DNA of 60,375 nt from contig JAZODR010000023.1 in the NCBI GenBank assembly GCA_045597125.1, positions 1 through 60,375 of the forward strand, written 5' to 3'. Shown here piece after piece: positions 20,172 through 28,994 of this stretch; position 1 is the first letter of the stretch; each line of letters begins with the position of its first letter. Source of the stretch: RGIG5579 sp045597125. GTDB lineage: Bacteria; Bacillota; Clostridia; Oscillospirales; SIG627. A model generated the notes under the pieces. It made no database searches. It was not told the DNA's origin and saw only the letters and a program-made list of their open reading frames with translations. Both the position numbers and the translations under genes were made by a program.

Positions 20172-20302
20172 TCTTATCACCTTTTTCTGTTTTTATTTAC
20201 GTTGCGATGAAATCATCATTCAACTGCATTGCACTATATCTTAGCACAAACAAAAACAAAAATCAAGAGAAAAATTCATTTTTTTAAAAAATATTCCATT
20301 TT

Positions 20303-21046
20303 TTATCTTTCTGCTAAAAAATCCAGAATGGGGCGGGATAATACGTAGGCAAGTTTTGACTGATAGATGTCCTCTTTTAGAAGAGCCGCTTCCTCTTTGT
20401 TGGTTAAGAAACCGCATTCCACCAAAACGGCAGGCTGATCTAAGCGATCCAAAATATAGATTTTTCCTTCGGCATCTTTCGCTTTTCGGGTGTTTTCCGG
20501 CTGAAGAGCAGAGGAAACGGTGTTTTGCATCACCTGTGCCAAGGCGCGATTTGCATCGTTGCGATCCGTGTAAAAGATTTGCGTACCTTTGTATCTTTCA
20601 ATCGGCAAGGTGTTCATATGAATACTGACAAAAAGCGCATTCGGTTCTTTTCGTGCACATTCTACTCTGCCCAGCAGGTCACGAGTTTTTCGCGAACCTG
20701 CTTTCCCTGCGCTTTCCAACATCGAGTCATCGGTGCGGGTATAGATGACGTGAATTCCTGCGCTTTCCAGAAACGCTCCCAATTTTTGGGTAAGGGCAAG
20801 ATTTAGATTTTTTTCTTCATCTCCGTAAACGCTGACAGCTCCCGAGTCAATTCCACCGTGTCCTGCATCCAGAATTACAGTGGGAGGATCTGGTTCGTCG
20901 GCGAAGACGGGTTTTGTCTTGCTTTGATTTATATTTTCGATTAGGTTTGTGAAGATTGCAGCCAGACTCAACAGGCACACCGTCAGTACGATTCCGAATC
21001 GAGCGGAATCGGAAAAAATGAGAGCATTTCGTTTCAAAAAAATCAC
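20303..21046 (-). CDS. cwlD: N-acetylmuramoyl-L-alanine amidase, CwlD-like
   Basis: 247 residues: one N-terminal membrane/signal segment (about 18-37), then an amidase_3 domain with zinc-site motifs LDAGHGGIDSGA, EKNLNLAL and SIHMNTLP and the catalytic glutamate in VECGFLTN. CwlD-type enzymes remove stem peptides so that spore cortex muramic-delta-lactam can form. The size and signature fit CwlD better than vegetative amidases, but the assignment is from family resemblance only. Confidence 0.88.
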   Translation of the reverse strand: MIFLKRNALIFSDSARFGIVLTVCLLSLAAIFTNLIENINQSKTKPVFADEPDPPTVILDAGHGGIDSGAVSVYGDEEKNLNLALTQKLGAFLESAGIHVIYTRTDDSMLESAGKAGSRKTRDLLGRVECARKEPNALFVSIHMNTLPIERYKGTQIFYTDRNDANRALAQVMQNTVSSALQPENTRKAKDAEGKIYILDRLDQPAVLVECGFLTNKEEAALLKEDIYQSKLAYVLSRPILDFLAER

Positions 21047-21089
21047 CTCACAAGAGTGTATTCACTCAAGCAAGGTGTTATGCGATATT

Positions 21090-21662
21090 TTATTTGGACA
21101 TCTTAAAATTCTGATATCCCAAGAGATATCCAATGCCGCATGCCAGAATGCCGGGGATGGCACCGAACAGATGCAATACGCAGCGGGAATTGATGGCGGA
21201 GGCATTGGCGGCAGCCAGTGCTTCGTTTGCACCGCCTGCGGCAGTTGGGTAAATGGTTTGGGTAATTCCCACATACATTCCTTGAAGGAAGGTGTGATTG
21301 CCCAGGTAAGAAAGATATCCTGCAGTGTTTGCCGTACCGCTTTCGGAAAAAGGAGGAGAAACGACGGAAATTATCGCCAGAATGATTGTAGGCAAAAAAG
21401 CAAATAGGGCAAAAAGGAAGCCTGCAGCCGGGGAAGAGGAAAGGCTGTGACCGCGGTCGTATTCGCACATTTTTGCACCGCCTTTATACATTTGCGAGGA
21501 CATAATATAAAAGAAAAATAAAACCACGGTTGTCTGACCGATGACCAATAGGAGCGGGATCTTGTAAGTTGCTCCGTACATCATAAAGCCAAAAAGACTC
21601 ATAACGATCTGATAGAGAAAGGTCTTGAGAATAAGGCCGGAGTTGCGGGAGAATGAAATCAT
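21090..21662 (-). CDS. Hypothetical integral membrane protein
   Basis: 190 residues from the ATG at 21662, chosen because AAAGGAT lies just upstream; the longer reading frame would begin inside a poor leader. About five hydrophobic segments, with a loop MYKGGAKMCEYDRGHSLSSSPAAG after the second or third and an alanine-rich stretch near residues 145-160. No family is recognised. It stands alone between cwlD (same strand, 43 bp away) and the divergent secreted protein at 21878. Confidence 0.7.
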   Translation of the reverse strand: MISFSRNSGLILKTFLYQIVMSLFGFMMYGATYKIPLLLVIGQTTVVLFFFYIMSSQMYKGGAKMCEYDRGHSLSSSPAAGFLFALFAFLPTIILAIISVVSPPFSESGTANTAGYLSYLGNHTFLQGMYVGITQTIYPTAAGGANEALAAANASAINSRCVLHLFGAIPGILACGIGYLLGYQNFKMSK

Positions 21663-21788
21663 AGCGAAATCCTTTCGTAAATTTGTTGCTTTTGAAAGTT
21701 TACACCATTTTTTTGAAAAATACAATGTTTTATTTGTGAATTTTACCCTTTTTTTCAAGAAATTCTCTGATGGAAAACCATTTTTTTA

Positions 21789-21817
21789 TTGACAAAAGAT
21801 GAAAACAATGTTATGAT
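21789..21817 (+). promoter_or_regulatory. Strong promoter of the secreted protein gene at 21878
   Basis: TTGACA 21789-21794, 17-bp spacer, TATGAT 21812-21817. The untranslated leader would be about 55 nt. Confidence 0.8.
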
Positions 21818-21877
21818 ATCAATGGATATTGAGTGAAAATGTACTCAATTTGATTATTAGTTTTAAAGGAGCAAAAT

Positions 21878-23305
21878 ATGAAGAAAATTTTGTCGCTTCT
21901 TTTGGCGGTCTTGACAATCACCGCTCTCTTTGCAGTTCCCGCATCTGCCAGAGGCTATACCTTGTCTATCCCCAAAACAGTCAGTTCGCATAATTTGGAG
22001 GCATACGGACTGCATACGATGAACGTATTCAGCACCGAAGTACCTCCCACGATTGACGGAAAGGTGGGTACCGGAGAGTATCCCGGTCCCAATAATGGAT
22101 GTTCCTTATCCTCCGTTCCCGGTGACAACCTTTGGATGTCTTCCTCCAATGCGGCGGGTGCTCATCAGAACGGTTATCAGGGCAGATATGACTTTACCGA
22201 TTATGTGCTTGAGGAAGATAAACCCGAATACATTAACAGCTATTTGACTTACGATGATGAGTTTTTGTATTTTGCGGTTACCACTACCATACCTGCGATT
22301 CGTTACACTGATATTACCGACGATGAGATCGTTTCCGGCGGTAGTAAGCGTCGCTACAAGTATTGGTGGGTTGATACTTTCATCAATTTTATGCAGACTG
22401 ATAATGTTTCTGCTTGTAACTACAATTCTGTTGCTCAGACCCGTTACAATTTGTACAAGTATGATTACTTTAATACCGCAATGAGTGTTACCATCGACGA
22501 AGCCGGCGGCTTCCGCCGTTTGATGATTCCCAATGCTCAAAGACCTAAGGACTATAATAGAACTTATTATTCCGTTTGGACGGATGAGAAGACTGGCGTA
22601 ATTTGGAATCCCACCACTTATCGCAAGGCTGAGAACTTTTTCTATCAGGTAACGGTTTTGGATAATGGCAAGTGGGCAGTTACGTTTGAGGGAAGATATC
22701 CTTTGGGTGACGTTCTTCGTATCACCGATGTTGAGTATGAAGACGGGAGTGCTTTGACTAAGGTTCCTGAATGGGGCTCTTGGGGCTTTAATATGAGACT
22801 CCAGTCTACCGGAAATGTGAAGAGCACCGCTCCCAATGGTACCGATGTTGAGATTTACCGTGACGACGTTATCTATGCACAGACGATGCTTCCTGCTAAC
22901 GGTGCTGCACGTACCGGAGCGAATAGCAAGGTGGGCAATTATCTTTTCCAAAACACCGTTTCTGCCGCCGTCAGCTCCGGCCATGGCTCAACTGTTTATT
23001 ATCTTGCTAATCCCGTACATTATCTTGGTAAGTATGATCCCGCAGTTCACGGGACCGAGGCGAATGATAAGATTAATGTATCTCCCATCGGAACCACTAC
23101 CACTCGTGTAACCCGTGCTCGAACTCCTGTTATGACCAGTGGTGTTCGCGGTGTGAACTATCGTGTTATTGGCGTAGCTACTTCTTCTGCAAGTGCAACC
23201 GGCGATAGTCTTACGATGACCGTAGTACTTTCCGTAGTTATGCTTCTCTGCGCTGCCGGTGCAGTCACCGTGCTTCTAATGAAGAAGCGTAGCACTCGAA
23301 TCTGA
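21878..23305 (+). CDS. Secreted, C-terminally anchored protein with CBM9-like (DOMON-type) domain
   Basis: 475 residues. A clean signal peptide (cleavage after PASA, about residue 23) is followed near residue 55 by TIDGKVGTGEYPG, the start pattern of CBM9/DOMON-like domains, and YLTYDDEFLYFAVT, the next strand of that fold. The C terminus reads TGDSLTM, then a hydrophobic segment and KKR. This resembles a cell-wall-sorting tail but lacks a proper LPxTG, so a plain membrane anchor is more likely. Strong promoter and good AAAGGAG site. A paralogue follows at 23362. Confidence 0.72.
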   Translation: MKKILSLLLAVLTITALFAVPASARGYTLSIPKTVSSHNLEAYGLHTMNVFSTEVPPTIDGKVGTGEYPGPNNGCSLSSVPGDNLWMSSSNAAGAHQNGYQGRYDFTDYVLEEDKPEYINSYLTYDDEFLYFAVTTTIPAIRYTDITDDEIVSGGSKRRYKYWWVDTFINFMQTDNVSACNYNSVAQTRYNLYKYDYFNTAMSVTIDEAGGFRRLMIPNAQRPKDYNRTYYSVWTDEKTGVIWNPTTYRKAENFFYQVTVLDNGKWAVTFEGRYPLGDVLRITDVEYEDGSALTKVPEWGSWGFNMRLQSTGNVKSTAPNGTDVEIYRDDVIYAQTMLPANGAARTGANSKVGNYLFQNTVSAAVSSGHGSTVYYLANPVHYLGKYDPAVHGTEANDKINVSPIGTTTTRVTRARTPVMTSGVRGVNYRVIGVATSSASATGDSLTMTVVLSVVMLLCAAGAVTVLLMKKRSTRI

Positions 23306-23323
23306 TTTTTTAGCGACGAGGTT

Positions 23324-23354
23324 TCAGCGGTCCGAATTTGGACCGCTGATTTTA
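23324..23354 (+). terminator. Terminator between the two paralogous secreted-protein genes
   Basis: TCAGCGGTCC and GGACCGCTGA pair perfectly around GAATTT and are followed by TTTTA. It lies only 8 bp before the second gene, so the second gene may depend on read-through or its own promoter. Confidence 0.85.
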
Positions 23355-23361
23355 TATTATT

Positions 23362-24729
23362 ATGAAGCGAATTATTTTTGGATTTGTTTTGTCGATTGTT
23401 GTCGTTTTTTGTTTTTTCACCTTAATTGTATCAGCACAAACGTTTTCCTTTTTTGATTTGTCGCTCTTTGGCATCCCGTCTATGACTGTATGTCGTAAAG
23501 ACAGTGGCGCGGTTTGCGACGGAATTCTATCTGAGGGCGAATATTTAAGCGGTGTTTCTTTTCAAGAAGGAAGCGGTCTTTATCTTTTGAGTAATGGCTC
23601 GTATCCGGCCTCGGGAAAAAATCTTTCTGGCGTAAAACAAGATAATTATATTTTGCTTTCCGATGATACTGTTTATTGCGCTTTGCGCCTTTATATGCCT
23701 GCGGAACACGGATCTGTTGCACCGATTGTCAAAGAATTCGGCACTTTTTATCGAATTTCTTTTTCTTTGGGGCTAACATCAGGGGACCATCCTGCTTTGC
23801 GCGGGTCTCTTTTGACCAATACCTATTATTTTTCGTCTGAGGATTTTTCTTGTGTGGGCTTCACGGGGGAAAGGGTTGCGCGTAGTGTCAAGGAAGACTC
23901 CGTATTCTCCAGGCCTCTTTCTTCCTTCTCCGCATCTTATGGGGAAAACGGAATTACTACATCGGACGGTGTTCTGTGGAACGCGGAGCATTACTGCAAT
24001 AATACCGGATTTTTTCTTCAAACAAGCCGTAGCGGAACAACGATGATCGCAGAAGTGAAAATCCCTCTGGAGGATGTACTTTTATCTGTTCATCCGTCAC
24101 AGCGAGAGTCTGTAAGGAATGCCTTGATGAATCAATCTCAAACGCTCTGCGCCGGTTTTTCTTCAAGAGTGGATTTGGATGATGATTTTTGCCTTGTTGC
24201 GGGTGTGCCTTCTCAGATTACAATGCCTGATTCTACAAACGGGGAAACGCTTTTCGCTTGGATGAAAAATCAATATGAAAAGCCGATTTCGGGATTTTAT
24301 GTTCCCGATGTCATACCGATTCCTCTTTATTGGGTTGGCTCTGCTCCGCCGAAACAAACTTTTTCCCTAACAGCTTCAAATGACTCTTTGAGTTTACATG
24401 AAAGCTCGGCGGAATCAAAAGAGGAGCCGTCTTCTGAAAAAGCAGTTTCTTCCGCTGACGGTTTTACCCTTGAAAATGATGAAAACATCTTTGCTTCACT
24501 TCCTGATGCGGATTCTAAGATTCCCGAGGAAACACAGATTATTTACGATGAAAAAGCTACTACCTCCACGGCGCAGAAAAAGGATGACAATTCTTTGGCA
24601 AGCAGTATTTTATCTACCGTTTCCGGCGCCTTGCTGTTTGCATCTGTTATGACGATCTGCATCTATTTTCGCGACTTGGGAAAGAAAAGCGAAAAGGATG
24701 AAAAGAAGAAAAAGAAAAAAGTAAAATGA
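23362..24729 (+). CDS. Paralogous secreted/anchored protein with CBM9-like start motif
   Basis: 455 residues. Same architecture as the preceding protein: signal peptide (about 1-25), a VCDGILSEGEYLSG motif matching IDGKVGTGEYPG, serine-rich linker (about 345-400), C-terminal membrane segment and a lysine-rich tail. Sequence has diverged strongly. The context ATTATT-ATG has no clear Shine-Dalgarno and the gene sits directly after a terminator, so expression may be low. Role unknown; probably surface-exposed. Confidence 0.68.
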   Translation: MKRIIFGFVLSIVVVFCFFTLIVSAQTFSFFDLSLFGIPSMTVCRKDSGAVCDGILSEGEYLSGVSFQEGSGLYLLSNGSYPASGKNLSGVKQDNYILLSDDTVYCALRLYMPAEHGSVAPIVKEFGTFYRISFSLGLTSGDHPALRGSLLTNTYYFSSEDFSCVGFTGERVARSVKEDSVFSRPLSSFSASYGENGITTSDGVLWNAEHYCNNTGFFLQTSRSGTTMIAEVKIPLEDVLLSVHPSQRESVRNALMNQSQTLCAGFSSRVDLDDDFCLVAGVPSQITMPDSTNGETLFAWMKNQYEKPISGFYVPDVIPIPLYWVGSAPPKQTFSLTASNDSLSLHESSAESKEEPSSEKAVSSADGFTLENDENIFASLPDADSKIPEETQIIYDEKATTSTAQKKDDNSLASSILSTVSGALLFASVMTICIYFRDLGKKSEKDEKKKKKKVK

Positions 24730-24745
24730 TCTGACAAAGCAGTTA

Positions 24746-24774
24746 TTGCATGATTGATTATTTTTGTGTAGAAT
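24746..24774 (+). promoter_or_regulatory. Promoter of the xerC/D-like gene
   Basis: TTGCAT 24746-24751, 17-bp spacer, TAGAAT 24769-24774, followed by a GAGGAGAGGAGGGAG ribosome binding region before the ATG at 24796. Confidence 0.65.
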
Positions 24775-24795
24775 AAAGAGGAGAGGAGGGAGACG

Positions 24796-25758
24796 ATGAA
24801 TATTCGAATGGAAGAAATGCCACAGGCAGTTGCCAGATTTTTGTCCTATAAGCTGTCCATTCAAGGGTTAAGCGAGAAAACCGTATATGAATACAGTTTG
24901 GATCTTTGTAATTTTTTTCGCTATGTATTTTTTAAGAATGTTCCCGAACAGGAGCGTGTTGACTTATCCGCTTTGACCGATGCCCAGATTGGTTCCGTAC
25001 CTTCTCAGAAGATCTACGAATATCTCCTTTATTCGGCTACTCAAAAGCAAAATGGAAATGCCAGTCGTGCCCGCAAGCTTTCTGCCATTAAGGGCTTTTA
25101 TAAATTTCTTTCTTCCAAGGAAAAATCCATTTCCGAAAATCCTGCCAAGGATATTGATGCCCCTTTCGTAAAGCAGGCCTTGCCAAAATTTTTGTCGGAG
25201 GCGGAAAGTCGTAAACTTTTGCAAACCGTAAAAGAATTCGGTGAGAAAAATGAAAAGCGAGATTACGCTATTCTTGCTCTTTTTCTTAATTGCGGGATGC
25301 GTGTATCTGAGCTTTGCGGTATCAGTATTTCCGATCTTTCTGCCGATCTTTCACAGGTGATTGTAACCGGTAAAGGAAATAAGCAAAGACTGATTTATCT
25401 CAACGATTCTTGTCAAAGCGCCTTGCGTGCATATTTGGAAGAAAGAAAAAATATTCCATGCAAGGATGAAAAAGCCTTGTTTGTCAGCCGTAATCAAAGA
25501 CGGCTTTCCGTGAAGACTGTCCAGTGGCTGGTTTATAAATATCTGGATTTGGCTGGTCTTGGAGATAAGGGTTATTCTGTTCATAAACTTCGCCATACTG
25601 CCGCAACCTTAATGTATGGAACAGGCAATGTTGACGTTCGGGTGCTTAAGGATATTTTAGGTCACGAACAACTTAACACGACTCAAATTTATACCCACGT
25701 CAGCGACGAGCAAAAGAAACGCGCAATGAGCGAAAATCCTTTGAATAAACAAAAATAA
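24796..25758 (+). CDS. Tyrosine recombinase of the XerC/XerD type
   Basis: 320 residues. An N-terminal SAM-like core-binding domain is followed by the catalytic domain: Arg in NCGMRVSELCG, Lys in VTGKGNKQR, HKLRH, the second His in GHEQLNTTQIYTH and the nucleophile Tyr just before TH. Length and lack of extra domains fit a chromosomal dimer resolvase rather than a phage integrase. No dif site was identified in the window. It is chromosomal and unrelated to the integrases after 37 kb. Confidence 0.88.
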   Translation: MNIRMEEMPQAVARFLSYKLSIQGLSEKTVYEYSLDLCNFFRYVFFKNVPEQERVDLSALTDAQIGSVPSQKIYEYLLYSATQKQNGNASRARKLSAIKGFYKFLSSKEKSISENPAKDIDAPFVKQALPKFLSEAESRKLLQTVKEFGEKNEKRDYAILALFLNCGMRVSELCGISISDLSADLSQVIVTGKGNKQRLIYLNDSCQSALRAYLEERKNIPCKDEKALFVSRNQRRLSVKTVQWLVYKYLDLAGLGDKGYSVHKLRHTAATLMYGTGNVDVRVLKDILGHEQLNTTQIYTHVSDEQKKRAMSENPLNKQK

Positions 25759-25817
25759 ACCGTATAAAAATATTCTTTTTCGGCATACTAAGTAAAAATG
25801 AAAAGGAATGGTTTGAA

Positions 25818-25898
25818 ATGGAATTTCTCTTTGGGATCGTGATCGGAGGAATTATCGGCATATTTTTTATGTGTTTATTCCAGGTTACAAGAGAATAA
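25818..25898 (+). CDS. 26-residue membrane miniprotein, DUF3789-like
   Basis: A short open frame encodes one hydrophobic helix with glycine repeats (GIVIGGIIGIFFMCLFQ) and a short TRE tail. This matches the small DUF3789-type proteins common in Clostridia. AAAGGAATGG lies upstream at a usable distance, and it ends just before the gpmI terminator. Function unknown. Confidence 0.6.
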   Translation: MEFLFGIVIGGIIGIFFMCLFQVTRE

Positions 25899-25907
25899 TT
25901 GACAAAA

Positions 25908-25945
25908 AATAATCCGTTGCATTTTGCAACGGATTATTTTTTTTA
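25908..25945. terminator. Terminator at the 3' end of gpmI
   Basis: AATAATCCGTTGCA pairs perfectly with TGCAACGGATTATT around TTT and has A and T runs on both sides. Confidence 0.92.
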
Positions 25946-27586
25946 TTTTACTTGAATCATGCTTTCGTTCCACATCTCGGGTGCTTCGTAGCCGAGGAGG
26001 TTTACCGTGGTAGCGGCAACGTTGGAAAGACCGAATTCTCCGCTTTTTACGGTGTAGGCATCGGAATTTGTGTTGTCGTAGAAGATGCAGGGAACGGGGT
26101 TGAGCGTGTGGCTGGTCTTGGATTTGAAGGAGCCGTCCTTGTTTTTCTTGGGCTCGCCCGTCTTCTTATCCAGTTCCATCATCTCGTCAGCATTGCCGTG
26201 GTCTGCAGTAATCAGTGCAACACCGCCTACCTCGTCCAGAGCCGCCAGAATGCGGTCCAAACAAAGGTCAAGGGCTTCCATACTGATTACGGTTGCCTTC
26301 ATATTGCCTGTGTGGCCTACCATATCACCGTTGGGGAAGTTAGCGCGGATGAACTTGTATTCACCGCTGCGAATGGCATCTACCAAAATATCGGTAATTT
26401 CTGCACACTTCATCCATGGTCTTTGCTCAAAGGGAACTACATCGGAGGGAACTTCCAAATAGGTTTCCTTCTCATCGTCGTATTTTCCGGACTTATTTCC
26501 GTTCCAGAAATAGGTTACGTGACCATATTTCTGCGTTTCGCTCACCGCAAGGGATTTAAAGGGGGCGTTTGCCAGATACTCACCCATGGTATTGGTAATT
26601 TCGGGAGGAGCTACCAGATATACGGGAGGAATGTGTAGGTCACCGTCGTATTCAAGCATTCCCGCGTAAGAGGTCTTGGGGAAGCGAACTCTGTCAAAAT
26701 AGGGGAATTCTTCGTCGCAAAATGCCTTGGAAATCTCGATGGAACGGTCCCCTCTGAAGTTAAAGAAGATTACGCCGTCTCCATCTTCAATGGTACCTAT
26801 CGCTTTGCCGTTTTCTGCAATAACAAAACCGGGCAAATCCTGGTCGATGACCTTCAGCTGAGCTCTGTAGGTTTCGATGGCTTCTTTTGCACTGCTGAAC
26901 TGTCTGCCTTCACCCAGTACATGGATGTCCCAGCCTGCCTTTACCATCTGCCAGTTGGCTTCGTAGCGGTCCATAGTAATGCTCATTCTTCCGCCGCCGG
27001 AAGCAATCTTGGCATCAAATCCGTCAGTATTAAGAGAAGCAAGGAAATTTTCAAAAGGTACAACGTATTCCAGCGCGCTGGTTTCCGCAACATCTCTGCC
27101 ATCCAGTAAAATGTGGCAGCGAACCTTCTGAATTCCTTCCGCCTTCGCATGGGTAATCAAAGCCTTTAAATGGTCAATGTGAGAGTGAACGTTTCCGTCG
27201 GAGAACAGGCCGATAAAGTGCAGGGTGGAGCCGTTTTCTTTTACGGTTCCGCTAACCTTCTGCCAGCCTTGGCCCTGATAGATTTTACCGCTTTCAATGG
27301 AGTTGGATACCAGCTTTGCGCCTTGTGCAAAAATCTGACCGGAACCGAGCGCGTTGTGACCGACCTCAGAGTTACCCATATCATCATCGGAGGGGAGACC
27401 TACGGCGGTGCCGTGCGCCTTCAGACTCAGGGTTGGGTAGTCACGCAGCAAGCGATCCAAGGTGGGCGTAGCGGCCTTTGCAATAGCATTGCCTTCGATT
27501 TTTGAGTTGATACCTACGCCGTCCAGTACCAGAACCGCAACAGGACCCTTTACGTTGATTTTTTTCTTCATTTCCACAAGTTTCAT
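25943..27586 (-). CDS. gpmI: 2,3-bisphosphoglycerate-independent phosphoglycerate mutase
   Basis: 547 residues. It interconverts 3- and 2-phosphoglycerate in glycolysis with two Mn ions. The metal/serine motifs are VLVLDGVG near the N terminus, DDDMGNSEVGHNALG (catalytic serine), and ADHGNADEM in the C-terminal half. The length is slightly above the usual 510-515 residues. GAGG lies 8 bases before the ATG at 27586. It starts 14 bp after the methionine gamma-lyase-family gene and is probably in the same transcript. Confidence 0.95.
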   Translation of the reverse strand: MKLVEMKKKINVKGPVAVLVLDGVGINSKIEGNAIAKAATPTLDRLLRDYPTLSLKAHGTAVGLPSDDDMGNSEVGHNALGSGQIFAQGAKLVSNSIESGKIYQGQGWQKVSGTVKENGSTLHFIGLFSDGNVHSHIDHLKALITHAKAEGIQKVRCHILLDGRDVAETSALEYVVPFENFLASLNTDGFDAKIASGGGRMSITMDRYEANWQMVKAGWDIHVLGEGRQFSSAKEAIETYRAQLKVIDQDLPGFVIAENGKAIGTIEDGDGVIFFNFRGDRSIEISKAFCDEEFPYFDRVRFPKTSYAGMLEYDGDLHIPPVYLVAPPEITNTMGEYLANAPFKSLAVSETQKYGHVTYFWNGNKSGKYDDEKETYLEVPSDVVPFEQRPWMKCAEITDILVDAIRSGEYKFIRANFPNGDMVGHTGNMKATVISMEALDLCLDRILAALDEVGGVALITADHGNADEMMELDKKTGEPKKNKDGSFKSKTSHTLNPVPCIFYDNTNSDAYTVKSGEFGLSNVAATTVNLLGYEAPEMWNESMIQVK

Positions 27587-27600
27587 AATTCAACCTCTTT

Positions 27601-28848
27601 CTAAAGATTTGTTTTCATTACTTTTTCGGCAGCAGCCAGAATTCCAAGTTTTGCACTTTCCCAAGTCAGACCGCCTTGCATATAAACGGTGAAAGGTGCG
27701 CGCATCGGCGCATCGGCAGAAAGCTCAATGGACGAGCCTTGCGTAAAGGCGCCTGCTGCCATGATGACAGGATCCTGATATCCCGGCATTGCCCAAGGAA
27801 TGGGGGTTACGTGGCTATCCACGGGAGAGGCGCTCTGAAGCCCTTGGCAAAAAGCTTCCACTTTATCCGGACTTTGCAGAGAAATTTGCTGTACAATGTC
27901 AAAGCGCGCTTCATTGGCGCGGGGGATACATTCGTAGCCCATTTTTTCAAATAGAGCCGCGGAGTATATTGCGGTCTTCAAGGCTTGCGCTACCGTGTGG
28001 GGAGCGTAGAAAATTCCCTTAAATATGGATTTGGTATGACCCAGACTGGCACCGATCTCAAGCCCGATTCCGGGGCAAGAAAAACGCGCGGCACAAAGCT
28101 CAATGGCTTTTTTTGTTCCTGCAAGATATCCGCCGGATTCTGCCATACCGCCACCCGGGTTTTTAATCAATGATCCGATACATAAATCCGCTCCGTAATA
28201 GCAGGGCTCGTGTTCCTCGCAGAATTCCGCATAGCAGTTGTCAACTACTACGAAAGCACGGTTTTTGACTAACTGCACCGCTTTTTCTACAATGCGGTTA
28301 CTCAAAGGGCGTCTGGTACTGTAGCCGGGACTTTTCTGTAAATATACCATTTTAACGTCGCCTTTTGCAAGACGTTCCAGAATGGCTTTTTCATCCAGTT
28401 CGGATTCTTCGGTTAAATTGATTTCTTCATAATGAATTCCGAAATCCTTTAGACTGCCATAGCCTGATTTGCCTTCGATGCCGATGACGCTTCTCAGGGT
28501 ATCGTAGGGAGTTCCCGTTATGGAAAGCATGGTGTCACCGGGACGAAGTAAACCGAACAGACCCACGGTTAAAGCGTGCGTTCCCGATAAAATGCTATGC
28601 CTGACAAAAGCTGACTCTGCCTCAAACACACGGGCGAAAATGCGGTCCAGCACCTCTCTGCCCATATCGTCGTAGCCGTAGCCCGTAGTGGAATTGAAGC
28701 ACTCCGTAGCAACCTTTTCTTCACGAAAGGCTTCCAGAACTTTTTTTTGATTGATGAAGGCTCTCTCATCAATTTTCTGAAAGATGGGGAAGAGATCGGC
28801 CTCAGTTTCTTTAGAAAGCACCATCAAAGCTTCGGAAAATTGTAACAT
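27601..28848 (-). CDS. Methionine gamma-lyase family PLP enzyme (COG4100, YnbB-like)
   Basis: 415 residues, a fold-type I PLP enzyme. The N-terminal NSTTGYGYDDMGREVLDRIFARVF and SGTHALTVGLFGLLRPGD are characteristic. The Schiff-base lysine lies in the region GSLIKNPGGGMAESGGY. These proteins, once called aluminium-resistance proteins, are predicted C-S lyases, but the physiological substrate is uncertain. Upstream gene of a pair with gpmI. Confidence 0.87.
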   Translation of the reverse strand: MLQFSEALMVLSKETEADLFPIFQKIDERAFINQKKVLEAFREEKVATECFNSTTGYGYDDMGREVLDRIFARVFEAESAFVRHSILSGTHALTVGLFGLLRPGDTMLSITGTPYDTLRSVIGIEGKSGYGSLKDFGIHYEEINLTEESELDEKAILERLAKGDVKMVYLQKSPGYSTRRPLSNRIVEKAVQLVKNRAFVVVDNCYAEFCEEHEPCYYGADLCIGSLIKNPGGGMAESGGYLAGTKKAIELCAARFSCPGIGLEIGASLGHTKSIFKGIFYAPHTVAQALKTAIYSAALFEKMGYECIPRANEARFDIVQQISLQSPDKVEAFCQGLQSASPVDSHVTPIPWAMPGYQDPVIMAAGAFTQGSSIELSADAPMRAPFTVYMQGGLTWESAKLGILAAAEKVMKTNL

Positions 28849-28937
28849 AAAATCCTCATTTTAAATTTTAATTCTACTCATCTTATCATAAAAATCCCTT
28901 TAAATCAACACATTTATTAAAATAGAGGAAAACTTAA

Positions 28938-28966
28938 TTGACAAAAAACGGATTTTTCGCTAAAAT
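28938..28966 (+). promoter_or_regulatory. Promoter of rsmE
   Basis: TTGACA 28938-28943, 17-bp spacer, TAAAAT 28961-28966; the start codon follows 28 bp later. Confidence 0.75.
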
Positions 28967-28994
28967 AGTACAACAAAAAACGGTGGAGGGTACT

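Noticed and set aside
21878..23305. Sortase-anchored protein
   Set aside because: The C-terminal tail has TGDS before the hydrophobic segment but no LPxTG-type proline motif, so a membrane anchor is the safer reading.
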